From a bacterium UBA3734 (GTDB taxonomy: Bacteria; Bacteroidota; Bacteroidia; Bacteroidales; Bacteroidaceae), in contig DFHC01000065.1 of the NCBI GenBank assembly GCA_002372575.1, positions 1-13,497 of the forward strand: 13,497 bases of DNA, given 5' to 3'. This document shows positions 1 to 6,657 of the stretch, in pieces (within the stretch, counting starts at the first letter, position 1; each line of letters starts with the position of its first letter). Under the pieces are notes generated by a model. It did not search any database and was not told the DNA's origin. It worked only from the letters and a program-made list of their open reading frames with translations. The position numbers and the translations under genes were made by a program.

Positions 1-56
1 ACTTGAGAAAGGCCGTTCTTCTTTCGCTTTTGTTTGATATGTTCCGATAGAGTCAT
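1..56 (-). CDS. XRE-family helix-turn-helix regulator, N-terminal fragment (possible HipB/Y4mF-type antitoxin)
   Basis: An ATG on the minus strand at 56 opens a frame that runs to the left edge without a stop and gives 18 complete residues, MTLSEHIKQKRKKNGLSQ. This matches the first helix and the start of the second in XRE/Cro-type DNA-binding domains, in particular the short 'LSQ/LTQ' regulators of the HipB and Y4mF type found in Bacteroidetes, often upstream of a HipA-like kinase. The rest lies outside the window, so the toxin partner is not seen. The start is preceded on its own strand by a TATCTTTG promoter element (89-82) and by TATACC/GGTATA repeats that could be its autoregulatory operators. 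It could equally be another small XRE regulator. The start and fold are reasonably sure; the antitoxin role is inference. Confidence 0.6.
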   Translation of the reverse strand, partial: MTLSEHIKQKRKKNGLSQ

Positions 57-65
57 AACGATAAT

Positions 66-166
66 TATACCTTAACGGGTGCAAAGATACGGAATTATCG
101 CAAATAATATATCAATTTGGGTATAAATAATTGCAAATTTTTGCGGTTTATACCCTATGTGGTATA
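66..166. promoter_or_regulatory. TATACC/GGTATA operator-like inverted repeats
   Basis: Four copies of one hexamer occur here: TATACC at 66-71, GGTATA at 120-125, TATACC at 149-154 and GGTATA at 161-166. The last two form an 18-base palindrome, TATACC-N6-GGTATA. The middle two sit in a longer 9+9 inverted repeat (GGGTATAAA 119-127, TTTATACCC 147-155). The copies bracket the TATCTTTG promoter element of the leftward regulator. The known E. coli HipB operator, TATCC-N8-GGATA, is also 18 bases and similar in design. Autoregulation by the regulator at 56-1 is inferred. Confidence 0.45.
82..89 (-). promoter_or_regulatory. Bacteroidetes -7 element for the leftward regulator
   Basis: Read on the minus strand, bases 89-82 are TATCTTTG, a full match to the Bacteroidetes -7 consensus TAnnTTTG. 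It lies 25 bases before the ATG at 56, which fits a short leader. The -33 element is poor: only a TTGA at 115-112 is near the expected distance. Confidence 0.5.
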
Positions 167-379
167 ATCTGTGTGTGAAAAATGATGATTGCTATCACGT
201 TTAGGTTATCGTAGTTTCTTTGCAAAAAAATAGTCCAATATTGTTGTAGTTTTTTGTAGCCTTTGTGTGACTAACCATCAAAAGACGTTTTATACAGCAA
301 TTAGCAATGATAGTTAAGAATGGCGTAAGTTATTGATAATCAGCTATGAGTTAAGCCTTCAACGAGGGTAAGTACTAAA

Positions 380-420
380 AAATAGGCGAGGCAACAATCC
401 AAAAGTTGCTTCGCCTATTT
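380..420 (-). terminator. Strong hairpin, probable intrinsic terminator (best on minus strand)
   Basis: AAATAGGCGAGGCAAC (380-395) pairs with GTTGCTTCGCCTATTT (405-420) over 16 positions with a single G-T wobble and a 9-base loop. On the minus strand the stem runs directly into six T residues, the usual intrinsic-terminator layout. On the plus strand only a broken T run follows. Leftward transcription would be stopped here, and the stop codon of a short gene-like minus-strand frame (TAG, 417-415) lies inside the stem base. No complete gene reads into it from the right, so it may be left over from a lost gene or act in both directions. Confidence 0.6.
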
Positions 421-479
421 CAATTTGATGAGTTTTGAAACTTCTGCTTTCTGTGAATAGAACAGTTCTGCTTCACTTT

Positions 480-496
480 TTGCAAATTATTTGCAA
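480..496. promoter_or_regulatory. TTGCAAA-TTA-TTTGCAA palindrome
   Basis: A perfect 7+7 inverted repeat with a 3-base spacer lies 36 bases upstream of the -33 element at 532. Close relatives occur at 131-144 (TTGCAAA-TT-TTTGC) and as a half site at 219-225. The position suits an activator or repressor site for the promoter of the 573 gene, but no regulator is identified and AT-rich palindromes can arise by chance. Confidence 0.3.
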
Positions 497-531
497 TTGT
501 TAGATGTTTTCAACGAAAACTTTCCGCTTTA

Positions 532-563
532 TTTGGGTGTTCGACCAAATTTTCTTACCTTTG
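532..563 (+). promoter_or_regulatory. Bacteroidetes-type promoter for the PCMD/barrel operon
   Basis: TTTG at 532-535 and TACCTTTG at 556-563 are separated by 20 bases, matching the Bacteroidetes -33 (TTTG) and -7 (TAnnTTTG) elements. Transcription would begin near 570. This means an in-frame ATG at 504, upstream of the promoter, cannot be the start of the following gene; the ATGs at 573 or 585 are the candidates. Confidence 0.7.
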
Positions 564-572
564 CAGTCGAAA

Positions 573-1718
573 ATGAAACGTAAGATGACGATAAATAACT
601 GCAAATGGATTGTGTTGGCGATGGCTTTTCTGCTGACATCGTGCATCAAGGAGGAGTCCAAGAACATGGAGTGCGACATCCTGAGTGCATGGGTGGATGA
701 GGAGGCAGAGCCTTATTTCTACAAGCCGGCCGACATGAAGATTCCCACGGTTGGGTGGAGCGATCGCGAGCTGACGTTCACCGTGCGCTCGCTGTCTGCG
801 CTACCCGACCTCGCCCTGCATTTCACGCTGACACCCGGGGCTACCATTGAGCCCGCCAATGGTTCGAAGCAGAATTTCCGCAACGGGCCGGTGCGCTATG
901 TGGTGACCTCGGAAGACGGGCAGTGGACGAAGACCTACGAGGTGACTTTCCGTCAGCCGGTGCAACCCAGTTATCTCTATAGTTTCGAGAGTTCCCAATT
1001 AGACGGCAAGCGCGGAAAATATTACGAATGGACGGAATCAGGGCAAGGCGGCATCTGGGCGACGGGCAACGAAGGCTACTACATCGCTAAGTCTGCGGCT
1101 GCTGCCAGCGACTATCCCACCGTGCCCTCCGATGACGGCTACGAGGGAAAATGCGTGAAAATGACCACCTACGATACAGGCTCATGGGGGCGCACGTTCA
1201 AGAAGCCCATCGCTGCAGGAAACCTGTTTCTGGGCAAGTTCAACAGTGCCCACGTGCTGACCAACACGCTGCTGACCACCGAGATGGGCATTGCTTTCGA
1301 CAAGATTCCAACGAAGGTGACGGGCTACTATAAATACAAGTCGGGCGAGAAATTCACCGACAGGAATTTCAACGTGTTGGACCGAAAGGATGAAGCCTGC
1401 ATCTACGCCGTATTCTATCGAAACACCGACGCCGCAGGCAACAGCGTGATGCTGCACGGCGACGACGTGAAGACGCACCCCAACATTGTGCGACTGGCGG
1501 AGATGGCCAGCCTGCCCGAAACCAGCGAGTGGACGCGCTTCGAGATGACATTCGAGGGCACGGAAACCATCGACCTCGCAAGGCTGAAAAATCAGGGCTA
1601 CAACCTCACGCTGGTATTTTCGTCGAGTAAAAGCGGCGACTCGTTCGAGGGTTCAGTGGGCAGCACGCTCTACATCGACGAAGTGGAAATCTCATATCAA
1701 TCCGAAGAAGAGCTATGA
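573..1718 (+). CDS. PCMD-domain surface lipoprotein
   Basis: A 381-residue exported protein. Residues 1-24 form a lipoprotein signal peptide: basic start MKRK, a hydrophobic stretch, and the lipobox LTSC with the acylated cysteine at 24. Residues about 30-125 look like an immunoglobulin-type sandwich, with 'TPGATIEPANGS' and 'VTSEDGQWTKTYEV' typical of such domains in Bacteroidetes lipoproteins. From about 138 to the end is a PCMD domain (putative carbohydrate metabolism domain, PF13201), including 'YYEW', 'GYEGKCVKMTTYDTG', 'FYRNTD' and 'LVFSSSKSGDSFEGSVGS'. The start at 573 is chosen because the promoter element ends at 563; 585 is also possible and an ATG at 504 is excluded. It is first in a likely three-gene operon and its stop overlaps the next start (ATGA). 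The domain is thought to bind or process glycans, but no catalytic role is proven for the family. Confidence 0.8.
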   Translation: MKRKMTINNCKWIVLAMAFLLTSCIKEESKNMECDILSAWVDEEAEPYFYKPADMKIPTVGWSDRELTFTVRSLSALPDLALHFTLTPGATIEPANGSKQNFRNGPVRYVVTSEDGQWTKTYEVTFRQPVQPSYLYSFESSQLDGKRGKYYEWTESGQGGIWATGNEGYYIAKSAAAASDYPTVPSDDGYEGKCVKMTTYDTGSWGRTFKKPIAAGNLFLGKFNSAHVLTNTLLTTEMGIAFDKIPTKVTGYYKYKSGEKFTDRNFNVLDRKDEACIYAVFYRNTDAAGNSVMLHGDDVKTHPNIVRLAEMASLPETSEWTRFEMTFEGTETIDLARLKNQGYNLTLVFSSSKSGDSFEGSVGSTLYIDEVEISYQSEEEL

Positions 1719-2461
1719 AAAAAATACTGCTGTGCATCGCCATATTCCACGTCGGCCTTGTTCAGGCCAACAATTTTTCCGACCGCGTGCAGGTGAAGGT
1801 GCGCGCAGGCTACAGCATCGGTGCCACGGCTCCGATAGGCATTCCCGCAACGATTCGCAGCATCGAGTCGTATCGTCTGACGCCGAATCTGATGCTTGGA
1901 GCCGATGTCGTGCTGCCGTTCTCGGAAAAATGGGGCGTGATGACGGGCTTGCACTTCGAGAACAAGGGTCTCGACGGTGAAATCACCACCAAGGGCTACC
2001 GCATGAAGGTGCGCATGGACGAAAGCGAACTCGAGGGCTATTTCACGGGTCACGTGCGACAGAAAGTGCGCCAGTGGATGCTCACGCTGCCCATAGAGGC
2101 TACGCTCCAGCTGAGCAACAAGCTGCAGCTGAGGGGCGGCCCCTACGTGTCGGTGCTCACCAATCGCGACTTCAGCGGCTATGCCTTCAGCGGCTATCTG
2201 CGCGTGGACGACCCTACGGGCGCGCGTGTGGACATGGGCGACACCGAGGGGCAATGGGCCACCTACGACTTCACCGACGAGCTGCGCCGCCTGCAGTTCG
2301 GGCTGGCTGCTGGAGTCGATTGGCAGTTGCACGGGCGTTTCGGAGCATCGTTCGACCTGTCGTGGGGACTGACGGGCATCCACAAGAGCAGTTTCAAGAC
2401 CATCGAGCAAACGCTCTATCCCATCTATGGAACTCTTGGAATTTTCTATCGACTCAAGTAA
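1715..2461 (+). CDS. Outer-membrane beta-barrel protein (porin-family, OMP_b-brl type)
   Basis: A 248-residue protein with a Sec signal peptide (MKKILLCIAIFHVGLVQA, probable cleavage before NNFSD). Alternating polar and apolar strands follow, ending in a last strand 'GTLGIFYRL'. Segments such as 'LMLGADVVLPFSEKWGVMTGLHFENKGL', 'LTLPIEATLQL' and 'LQFGLAAGVDW' are the pattern of the small porin-family barrels annotated as outer membrane beta-barrel proteins (PF13568-like) in Bacteroidetes. Its ATG overlaps the TGA of the PCMD lipoprotein gene by four bases, which implies translational coupling. The paired lipoprotein and barrel may act together at the outer membrane. No pore function or ligand can be read from the sequence. 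It ends in lysine rather than the common terminal aromatic residue. Confidence 0.75.
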   Translation: MKKILLCIAIFHVGLVQANNFSDRVQVKVRAGYSIGATAPIGIPATIRSIESYRLTPNLMLGADVVLPFSEKWGVMTGLHFENKGLDGEITTKGYRMKVRMDESELEGYFTGHVRQKVRQWMLTLPIEATLQLSNKLQLRGGPYVSVLTNRDFSGYAFSGYLRVDDPTGARVDMGDTEGQWATYDFTDELRRLQFGLAAGVDWQLHGRFGASFDLSWGLTGIHKSSFKTIEQTLYPIYGTLGIFYRLK

Positions 2462-2476
2462 TAAAACAAACAAACT

Positions 2477-3982
2477 ATGAAGAAAATCTTTACTTTTTTG
2501 ATGATGACGGGCATGGCAGCCGTGGCGTGGGCTACGGACTATGTCGAACCCATCGTGGTGAGTGTAAATGGTGTGAGTTCCGAACAGACAGGGCAGATAA
2601 CCGTTGTCGAGGCTGGAAGCGTCTATACGCTGACGCTGAAAAACTTCGTTTTGTCCAGTCCCGACGGCCCGATGGGCGTGGGAAACGTGGAATTGACGGA
2701 CATTAAGGGCTACAACGATGGCGACGTGGTGCTGCTGCAAACGAAGCAGACCATCAGAATCACCGAGGGCGACGACCCGAACATTCCGTTCTGGATGGCT
2801 TCGATGCTGCCTCCAGTTCCCGTGGAACTGCGTGGTAAGATTGAAAATGGCCATCTGCGTTGCTACATCGACATCAACATGGAATCGATGCAGCAGGTGA
2901 TTCAAGTGGCCGTGGGCAGTGGCTATCAGCTGCGCAACCAAGGATTCGAGGACTGGCACACGTCGTCGGGCAGCTATGTGGAGCCAAACGGCTGGCATTC
3001 GTTCGAGAGTGCAACGGGAGGTTGGGCTGGATATGCCGGACATCATATCAGTAAATCAGACGATGCCCATTCGGGCGATGCTTCTGCACGCATATTCTCA
3101 ACAAAGGTTTTATGGGCTATCGCCAACGGCACGATGACCACAGGTCGTATGAATGCTGGTTCGACGACGGCTGCCGACAAGGCCAATCACGCCTATCTCG
3201 ACACGAGCAGCGAAGACAAGGACGGCAACGGCGACCCCTTCTACACGCCGCTCTACGGTCGTCCCGACTCCATCGCATTCTGGGTGAAATTCAAGCAGGC
3301 CAAAGCCAATGCCTCTCATCCCTACGCCACGATGAGTGCCATCATCACTGATGGTACGCGCTACCAAGACCCCGAGGACAAGAGCTATAACAACGTGGTG
3401 GCACGTGCCAAGAACAACACCATCGCCGTGACAAATGGCAACTGGGTGCGCGTGGCGGCTCCCTTCGCCTATACCGGAAGCAATTTGGAGCCCAAGGCCA
3501 TTCTGGTGACCCTCTCGACCAATGCCGACCCGGGTCAGGGAGCTGGCGGCGACGAACTGCTGGTTGACGACGGTGCGCTCATCTACGATGCCGCCTTGAG
3601 CAGCCTGAGCGTCAAGGGGCAGAGCGTTCCGAATTTCAAGAAAGACGTGACTTCTTACACGATGACCATCAACGAAGAAATCACGGCCGACGACATCGAG
3701 GCCGTAACAACCAGCCCTTCGGCCCACGTGATGAAGGAAGTGAGCATCGAGGGCGAGGCCTACTTGTGCACCGTGACGGTTTTCGGCGGCGATATGGAAA
3801 AAGTGACCGTCTATACCATCAACGTGCAGAGCACGGCCACTGGCATCCAGACCCTGACGAAACCCGCAGAGGGCAAGGCTGTTTACTTCACGCTCGACGG
3901 TCGCCGCGCCGCAACGCTGAAGGCAGGCCAAATCTACCTGCATCGCCAGGCCGACGGCACGGTGAGCAAGGTGCTACGTTAA
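2477..3982 (+). CDS. Secreted calycin-like/PCMD/cadherin-like protein with probable T9SS sorting tail
   Basis: A 501-residue exported protein, 15 bases after the barrel gene and so probably in the same operon. A Sec signal peptide (cleavage near WA-TDY, residue 19/20) is followed by a calycin-like beta-barrel domain (about 20-145; compare PF13944) and a PCMD domain (about 150-372), opening with 'NQGFEDWHT' and closing with 'ELLVDDGALIYDA'. A cadherin-like beta sandwich (about 374-452, 'LSSLSVKGQSVPNFKKDVTSY') comes next. The final 47 residues, starting 'TGIQTL' and containing 'LDGRRAATLKAGQIYLH' and a basic end 'KVLR', resemble the C-terminal signal of T9SS substrates in Prevotella and Porphyromonas. 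The likely fate is export across the outer membrane by the T9SS encoded just downstream. Domain names are from memory of the families; the exact ligand is unknown. Confidence 0.75.
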   Translation: MKKIFTFLMMTGMAAVAWATDYVEPIVVSVNGVSSEQTGQITVVEAGSVYTLTLKNFVLSSPDGPMGVGNVELTDIKGYNDGDVVLLQTKQTIRITEGDDPNIPFWMASMLPPVPVELRGKIENGHLRCYIDINMESMQQVIQVAVGSGYQLRNQGFEDWHTSSGSYVEPNGWHSFESATGGWAGYAGHHISKSDDAHSGDASARIFSTKVLWAIANGTMTTGRMNAGSTTAADKANHAYLDTSSEDKDGNGDPFYTPLYGRPDSIAFWVKFKQAKANASHPYATMSAIITDGTRYQDPEDKSYNNVVARAKNNTIAVTNGNWVRVAAPFAYTGSNLEPKAILVTLSTNADPGQGAGGDELLVDDGALIYDAALSSLSVKGQSVPNFKKDVTSYTMTINEEITADDIEAVTTSPSAHVMKEVSIEGEAYLCTVTVFGGDMEKVTVYTINVQSTATGIQTLTKPAEGKAVYFTLDGRRAATLKAGQIYLHRQADGTVSKVLR

Positions 3983-4021
3983 AGAATAATTAGGGAAAAA
4001 TTCAAAAATTAGCGTCAGAAA

Positions 4022-4031
4022 ATCACGTGAT
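4022..4031. promoter_or_regulatory. 10-base palindrome ATCACGTGAT before porP
   Basis: A perfect 10-base palindrome lies 34 bases before the porP start codon, in the only spacer (82 bases) separating the PCMD operon from the T9SS operon. It may be an operator. A recognisable TAnnTTTG promoter is missing here; the nearest sequence, TAATTTG at 4036-4042, is one base short. The T9SS genes may therefore be read partly from upstream. A chance palindrome of this size is possible. Confidence 0.25.
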
Positions 4032-4064
4032 ACAATAATTTGCGGTGAATTACGTTATCTAATT

Positions 4065-5006
4065 GTGTTCAGACGCAAATTATTTATCATCGTGATGCTG
4101 GCGACGGCCAGTATGGGGGTTCGTGCGCAGTACGATCCCTCATTTGCCCATTATTTCGATATGGAGCCGTCGTTTAACCCCGCTGCTGTGGGCAAGCGGG
4201 CCGTGCTCAACGTGACGGGAGCCTACGCGCTGAGCATGGCGGGATTCTCGGGAAATCCGCAGACGGCCTACATCGGTGCCGACATCCCGTTCTACGCTCT
4301 GAAAACCTACCACGGAGTTGGCGTGACGCTGATGAGCGACAAAATCGGTGCCTTCTCGCACCAGCGATTGCAGGGCTCGTATGCCTTGAAATTCAAGTTG
4401 TTTGGCGGTCAGATGAGCGTGGGCGTGCAGGCCGGCTTGCTGAGCGAGAGCCTCAACAGCTCGAAAATCGACTTAGACGACCAGAAAAACGACCCCGCAT
4501 TTCCGAGTGCGCAGGTAGAGGGAAACGCCTTCGACATGTCGGCAGGCCTTTATTTCACGCGCGGTCCGCTGTATGCTGGCCTGAGCGTTCAGCACCTTAC
4601 TTCGCCGCTCATCCACCTCGGCGAAACCAACGAATTGCAGGTTGATCGCACATTTTATTTGACGGGTGGATACAATATTCAGCTCAGAAATCCGTTTTTA
4701 TCAATACAACCCTCGTTTCTCGTGCGCAGCGACTTGGTGGCGTGGCGTGGCGACGTGACGGGGCGGCTGACCTACCGACACGAGAAGAAAATGCTGTATC
4801 TGGGTGCTTCCTACAGCCCCGGAACGTCGGTGACGGCGCTTGTTGGCGGCTCTTTCCACGGCATCGTGCTGGGCTACAGCTACGAGTTCTACACCTCGGG
4901 AATCAGCCTCATCAACGGCTCTCACGAGTTGTTCGTGAGCTATCAGCAAGACATCAATCTGGTGAAAAAGGGTAAGAATCGGCATCAGAGTGTGAGAATC
5001 TTGTAG
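4065..5006 (+). CDS. porP: Type IX secretion system membrane protein PorP/SprF family
   Basis: A 313-residue outer-membrane protein of the PorP/SprF family (TIGR03519). A Sec signal peptide covers residues 1-21, with probable cleavage at VRA-QYD. Then comes the family signature around 'EPSFNPAAVG' (34-43), and alternating strands typical of a 14-strand-like barrel: 'YHGVGVTLMSD', 'GSYALKFKL', 'DMSAGLYFTRGPLYAGLSVQH', 'LTGGYNIQL'. The start is GTG at 4065; there is no in-frame ATG upstream, and the basic MFRRK start fits a signal peptide. It is the first gene of the canonical porP-K-L-M-N order, as in Porphyromonas gingivalis. PorP-family proteins help localise or assemble T9SS surface components, and PorP is needed for secretion in P. 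gingivalis. Confidence 0.93.
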   Translation: MFRRKLFIIVMLATASMGVRAQYDPSFAHYFDMEPSFNPAAVGKRAVLNVTGAYALSMAGFSGNPQTAYIGADIPFYALKTYHGVGVTLMSDKIGAFSHQRLQGSYALKFKLFGGQMSVGVQAGLLSESLNSSKIDLDDQKNDPAFPSAQVEGNAFDMSAGLYFTRGPLYAGLSVQHLTSPLIHLGETNELQVDRTFYLTGGYNIQLRNPFLSIQPSFLVRSDLVAWRGDVTGRLTYRHEKKMLYLGASYSPGTSVTALVGGSFHGIVLGYSYEFYTSGISLINGSHELFVSYQQDINLVKKGKNRHQSVRIL

Positions 5007-5016
5007 GAGGGTGAAA

Positions 5017-5064
5017 GGGTTAAGGAGTTAAAGGGTTAAGGAGTTAAAGTGTTAAAGAGTTAAA
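5017..5064 (+). repeat. Six 8-base tandem repeats (GNGTTAAR) before porK
   Basis: The spacer between porP and porK holds 48 bases made of six 8-base units of consensus GNGTTAAR. The first two pairs form two identical 16-base copies (gggttaaggagttaaa at 5017-5032 and 5033-5048); the third pair (5049-5064) differs at two positions. Two units create AAGGAG and one AAAGAG, which resemble ribosome binding sites, just ahead of possible porK starts at 5066, 5087 and 5096. GTTAA-rich spacer repeats of this sort are seen between genes in other Bacteroidales. Copy number may vary between strains; whether it tunes porK translation is speculative. Confidence 0.8.
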
Positions 5065-5095
5065 AGTGAAATATTTATTGAAAGATATGGAAAAA

Positions 5096-6589
5096 ATGAA
5101 GAATGATAGCGAAAAGAAAAGAAATCGGGCGAAGAGGTATTTACTTTTTTACCTTCTCACCCTTTCACTTTTACTGGTTGGCTGCATGGGTGCCAAGCGC
5201 GCCTCGTCGTCGGGAAGAGGCGGCGAGGTGGTGGGCGTGAGCGGTCGCGTGTTCAGCGAGCCCTCGCCCTACGGCATGACGAAAATCGACCGCGGCTGGC
5301 TTCGTATGGGACTGGAGCAGCAAGACTCGCTTTGGGGCAAGAAAACGCCCATCAGAGACATCTCCGTGGACGGTTTCTGGATTGACGAGACCGAGGTGAC
5401 GAACTCGCAGTACAAGCAGTTTGTCTATTGGGTGCGCGACTCCATCCTTCGCACTCGCATGGCCGACCCGAACTACGGCGGCGACGAGACGTACATGATT
5501 ACCGAAGACAAAAACGGCGACCCCATCGGACCCTATCTGAACTGGAAAAAGCAACTGCCGCGCAAGCCCAACGAAGACGAGCAGCGTGCCATCGAAAGCC
5601 TCTACGTGACGAACCCCGTGACGGGCGAGAAACTGCTCGACTACAGCCAGATGAACTATCGCTACGAGGTTTATGACTACACCACTGCCGCCCTACGCCG
5701 CAACCGAATGGTGGCCGAGGAGCGCAACCTGAACACCGACGTGGTGGTGGACCCCGACGAGGTGGTGATGATTTCGAAAGACACGGCCTACATCGACGAC
5801 GAGGGACGCATCGTGCGCGAGACCATCAACCGGCCGCTCTCCGGACCGTGGGACTTCCTGAACACGTACATCGTGAACATCTACCCCGACACCACCTGCT
5901 GGGTGAACGACTTCCAGAACTCCGACAACGAGGTCTATCTGCGCAACTATTTCTCGAACCCCGCCTACAACGACTATCCCGTCGTGGGCGTGACGTGGGA
6001 GCAGGCCAATGCCTTCTGCGCGTGGCGCACGGAGTATCTGCTGAAGGGACTGGGGGCGGAGGCTCGCTACGTGCAGCGCTATCGTCTGCCCACCGAGGCC
6101 GAATGGGAATACGCCGCCCGTGGCAAGGACCAGAACGAATTTCCGTGGGACAACGAGTTGGTGAAGAGCGGCGAGGGCTGTTTCTACGCCAATTTCAAGC
6201 CCGACCGAGGCAACTATACGAAAGATGGCAACCTCATCACTTCGAAAGTGGGCATCTACGGCACCAACTCCAACGGCCTCTTCGACATGGCCGGCAACGT
6301 GGCCGAGTGGACCTCGACCATCTACACCGAGGCTGGCGTGGATGCGATGAACGACCTGAACCCGCAGCTCGACTACAAGGCCGCGAAGGAAGACCCCTAT
6401 AAATTGAAGAAGAAATCGGTGCGCGGAGGCTCGTGGAAAGACCCCGAGTCGTATATCCGCTCGGCCTGGCGCACGTGGGAGTATCAGAACCAGCCGCGCT
6501 CGTACATCGGATTCCGCTGTGTGCGCTCGCTGGCCAACACCACGAGCCAGAAGACCAAGGGAACGAAGAGTAAAAAGAGGAAAAAATAA
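5096..6589 (+). CDS. porK: T9SS ring lipoprotein PorK (GldK), SUMF1/FGE-like
   Basis: With the ATG at 5096 this is a 497-residue lipoprotein with lipobox LVGC (Cys30). It has one large formylglycine-generating-enzyme-like domain from about 63 to 475. Landmarks are 'GFWIDETEVTNSQYKQFVYW', 'RLPTEAEWEYAARG' (about 329), 'NGLFDMAGNVAEWTS' (about 392), 'RGGSWKD' (about 443) and the closing 'YIGFRCVRS'. The paired reactive cysteines of true FGE enzymes before the closing motif are absent ('YIRSAWRTWEY'), so it is structural, as known for PorK/GldK. With PorN it forms the periplasmic ring under the outer membrane. The protein ends in a lysine-rich tail. GTG at 5066 and ATG at 5087 are alternative starts; 5096 gives the most normal signal peptide, while GTG 5066 directly abuts the repeat array. 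Second gene of the T9SS operon. Confidence 0.94.
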   Translation: MKNDSEKKRNRAKRYLLFYLLTLSLLLVGCMGAKRASSSGRGGEVVGVSGRVFSEPSPYGMTKIDRGWLRMGLEQQDSLWGKKTPIRDISVDGFWIDETEVTNSQYKQFVYWVRDSILRTRMADPNYGGDETYMITEDKNGDPIGPYLNWKKQLPRKPNEDEQRAIESLYVTNPVTGEKLLDYSQMNYRYEVYDYTTAALRRNRMVAEERNLNTDVVVDPDEVVMISKDTAYIDDEGRIVRETINRPLSGPWDFLNTYIVNIYPDTTCWVNDFQNSDNEVYLRNYFSNPAYNDYPVVGVTWEQANAFCAWRTEYLLKGLGAEARYVQRYRLPTEAEWEYAARGKDQNEFPWDNELVKSGEGCFYANFKPDRGNYTKDGNLITSKVGIYGTNSNGLFDMAGNVAEWTSTIYTEAGVDAMNDLNPQLDYKAAKEDPYKLKKKSVRGGSWKDPESYIRSAWRTWEYQNQPRSYIGFRCVRSLANTTSQKTKGTKSKKRKK

Positions 6590-6627
6590 AGCCCCCTCCC
6601 AACCTCCCCCAACAGGGGGAGGGGGAC
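6590..6627 (-). repeat. GC-rich REP-like palindromic element, copy 1 (porK-porL gap)
   Basis: This element starts one base after the porK stop. Its core is CCTCCCCC (6603-6610), loop AACA, GGGGGAGG (6615-6622), a perfect 8-base hairpin, flanked by a further CCCCCTCCC run. Its reverse complement resembles the copy at 6658-6691 and the copies around porN. No T run follows, so it is not a classical terminator. It is probably a short interspersed palindromic element. Confidence 0.75.
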
Positions 6628-6657
6628 AGATTAAAAATAAATCATTAGATAGTATAA

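Larger units (their letters stand above)
167..572. other. AT-rich intergenic stretch without a convincing gene
   Basis: About 400 AT-rich bases separate the leftward regulator from the rightward gene at 573. I find no open frame with a plausible start, no tRNA-like fold and no riboswitch that I recognise. The recognisable items are a TTTGCAA site at 219-225, the hairpin at 380-420, the palindrome at 480-496 and the promoter at 532-563. A gene-like minus-strand stretch without a start codon ends at a TAG at 417-415 just before the hairpin; it may be a gene relic. Confidence 0.5.

Noticed and set aside
211..226. Possible rightward promoter (TTTCTTTGC) for a small RNA ending at the 380-420 hairpin
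   Set aside because: The -7 match lacks the required TA, there is no suitable -33 element, and the hairpin's T run is on the other strand.
504..572. In-frame upstream extension of the PCMD lipoprotein from an ATG at 504
   Set aside because: The extension spans the -33/-7 promoter elements (532-563) and would put 23 extra residues, including a hydrophobic stretch, before a normal lipoprotein signal peptide.
1697..3046. 449-codon open frame on the minus strand
   Set aside because: It lies antisense to the barrel and the 501-residue protein, has a histidine/valine-rich composition typical of reverse-frame reading of GC-rich genes, and matches no family I recognise.
6603..6622. CCTCCCCC-AACA-GGGGGAGG hairpin after porK as a transcription terminator
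   Set aside because: No T run follows, porL-M-N continue the operon, and the sequence belongs to a repeated element family.
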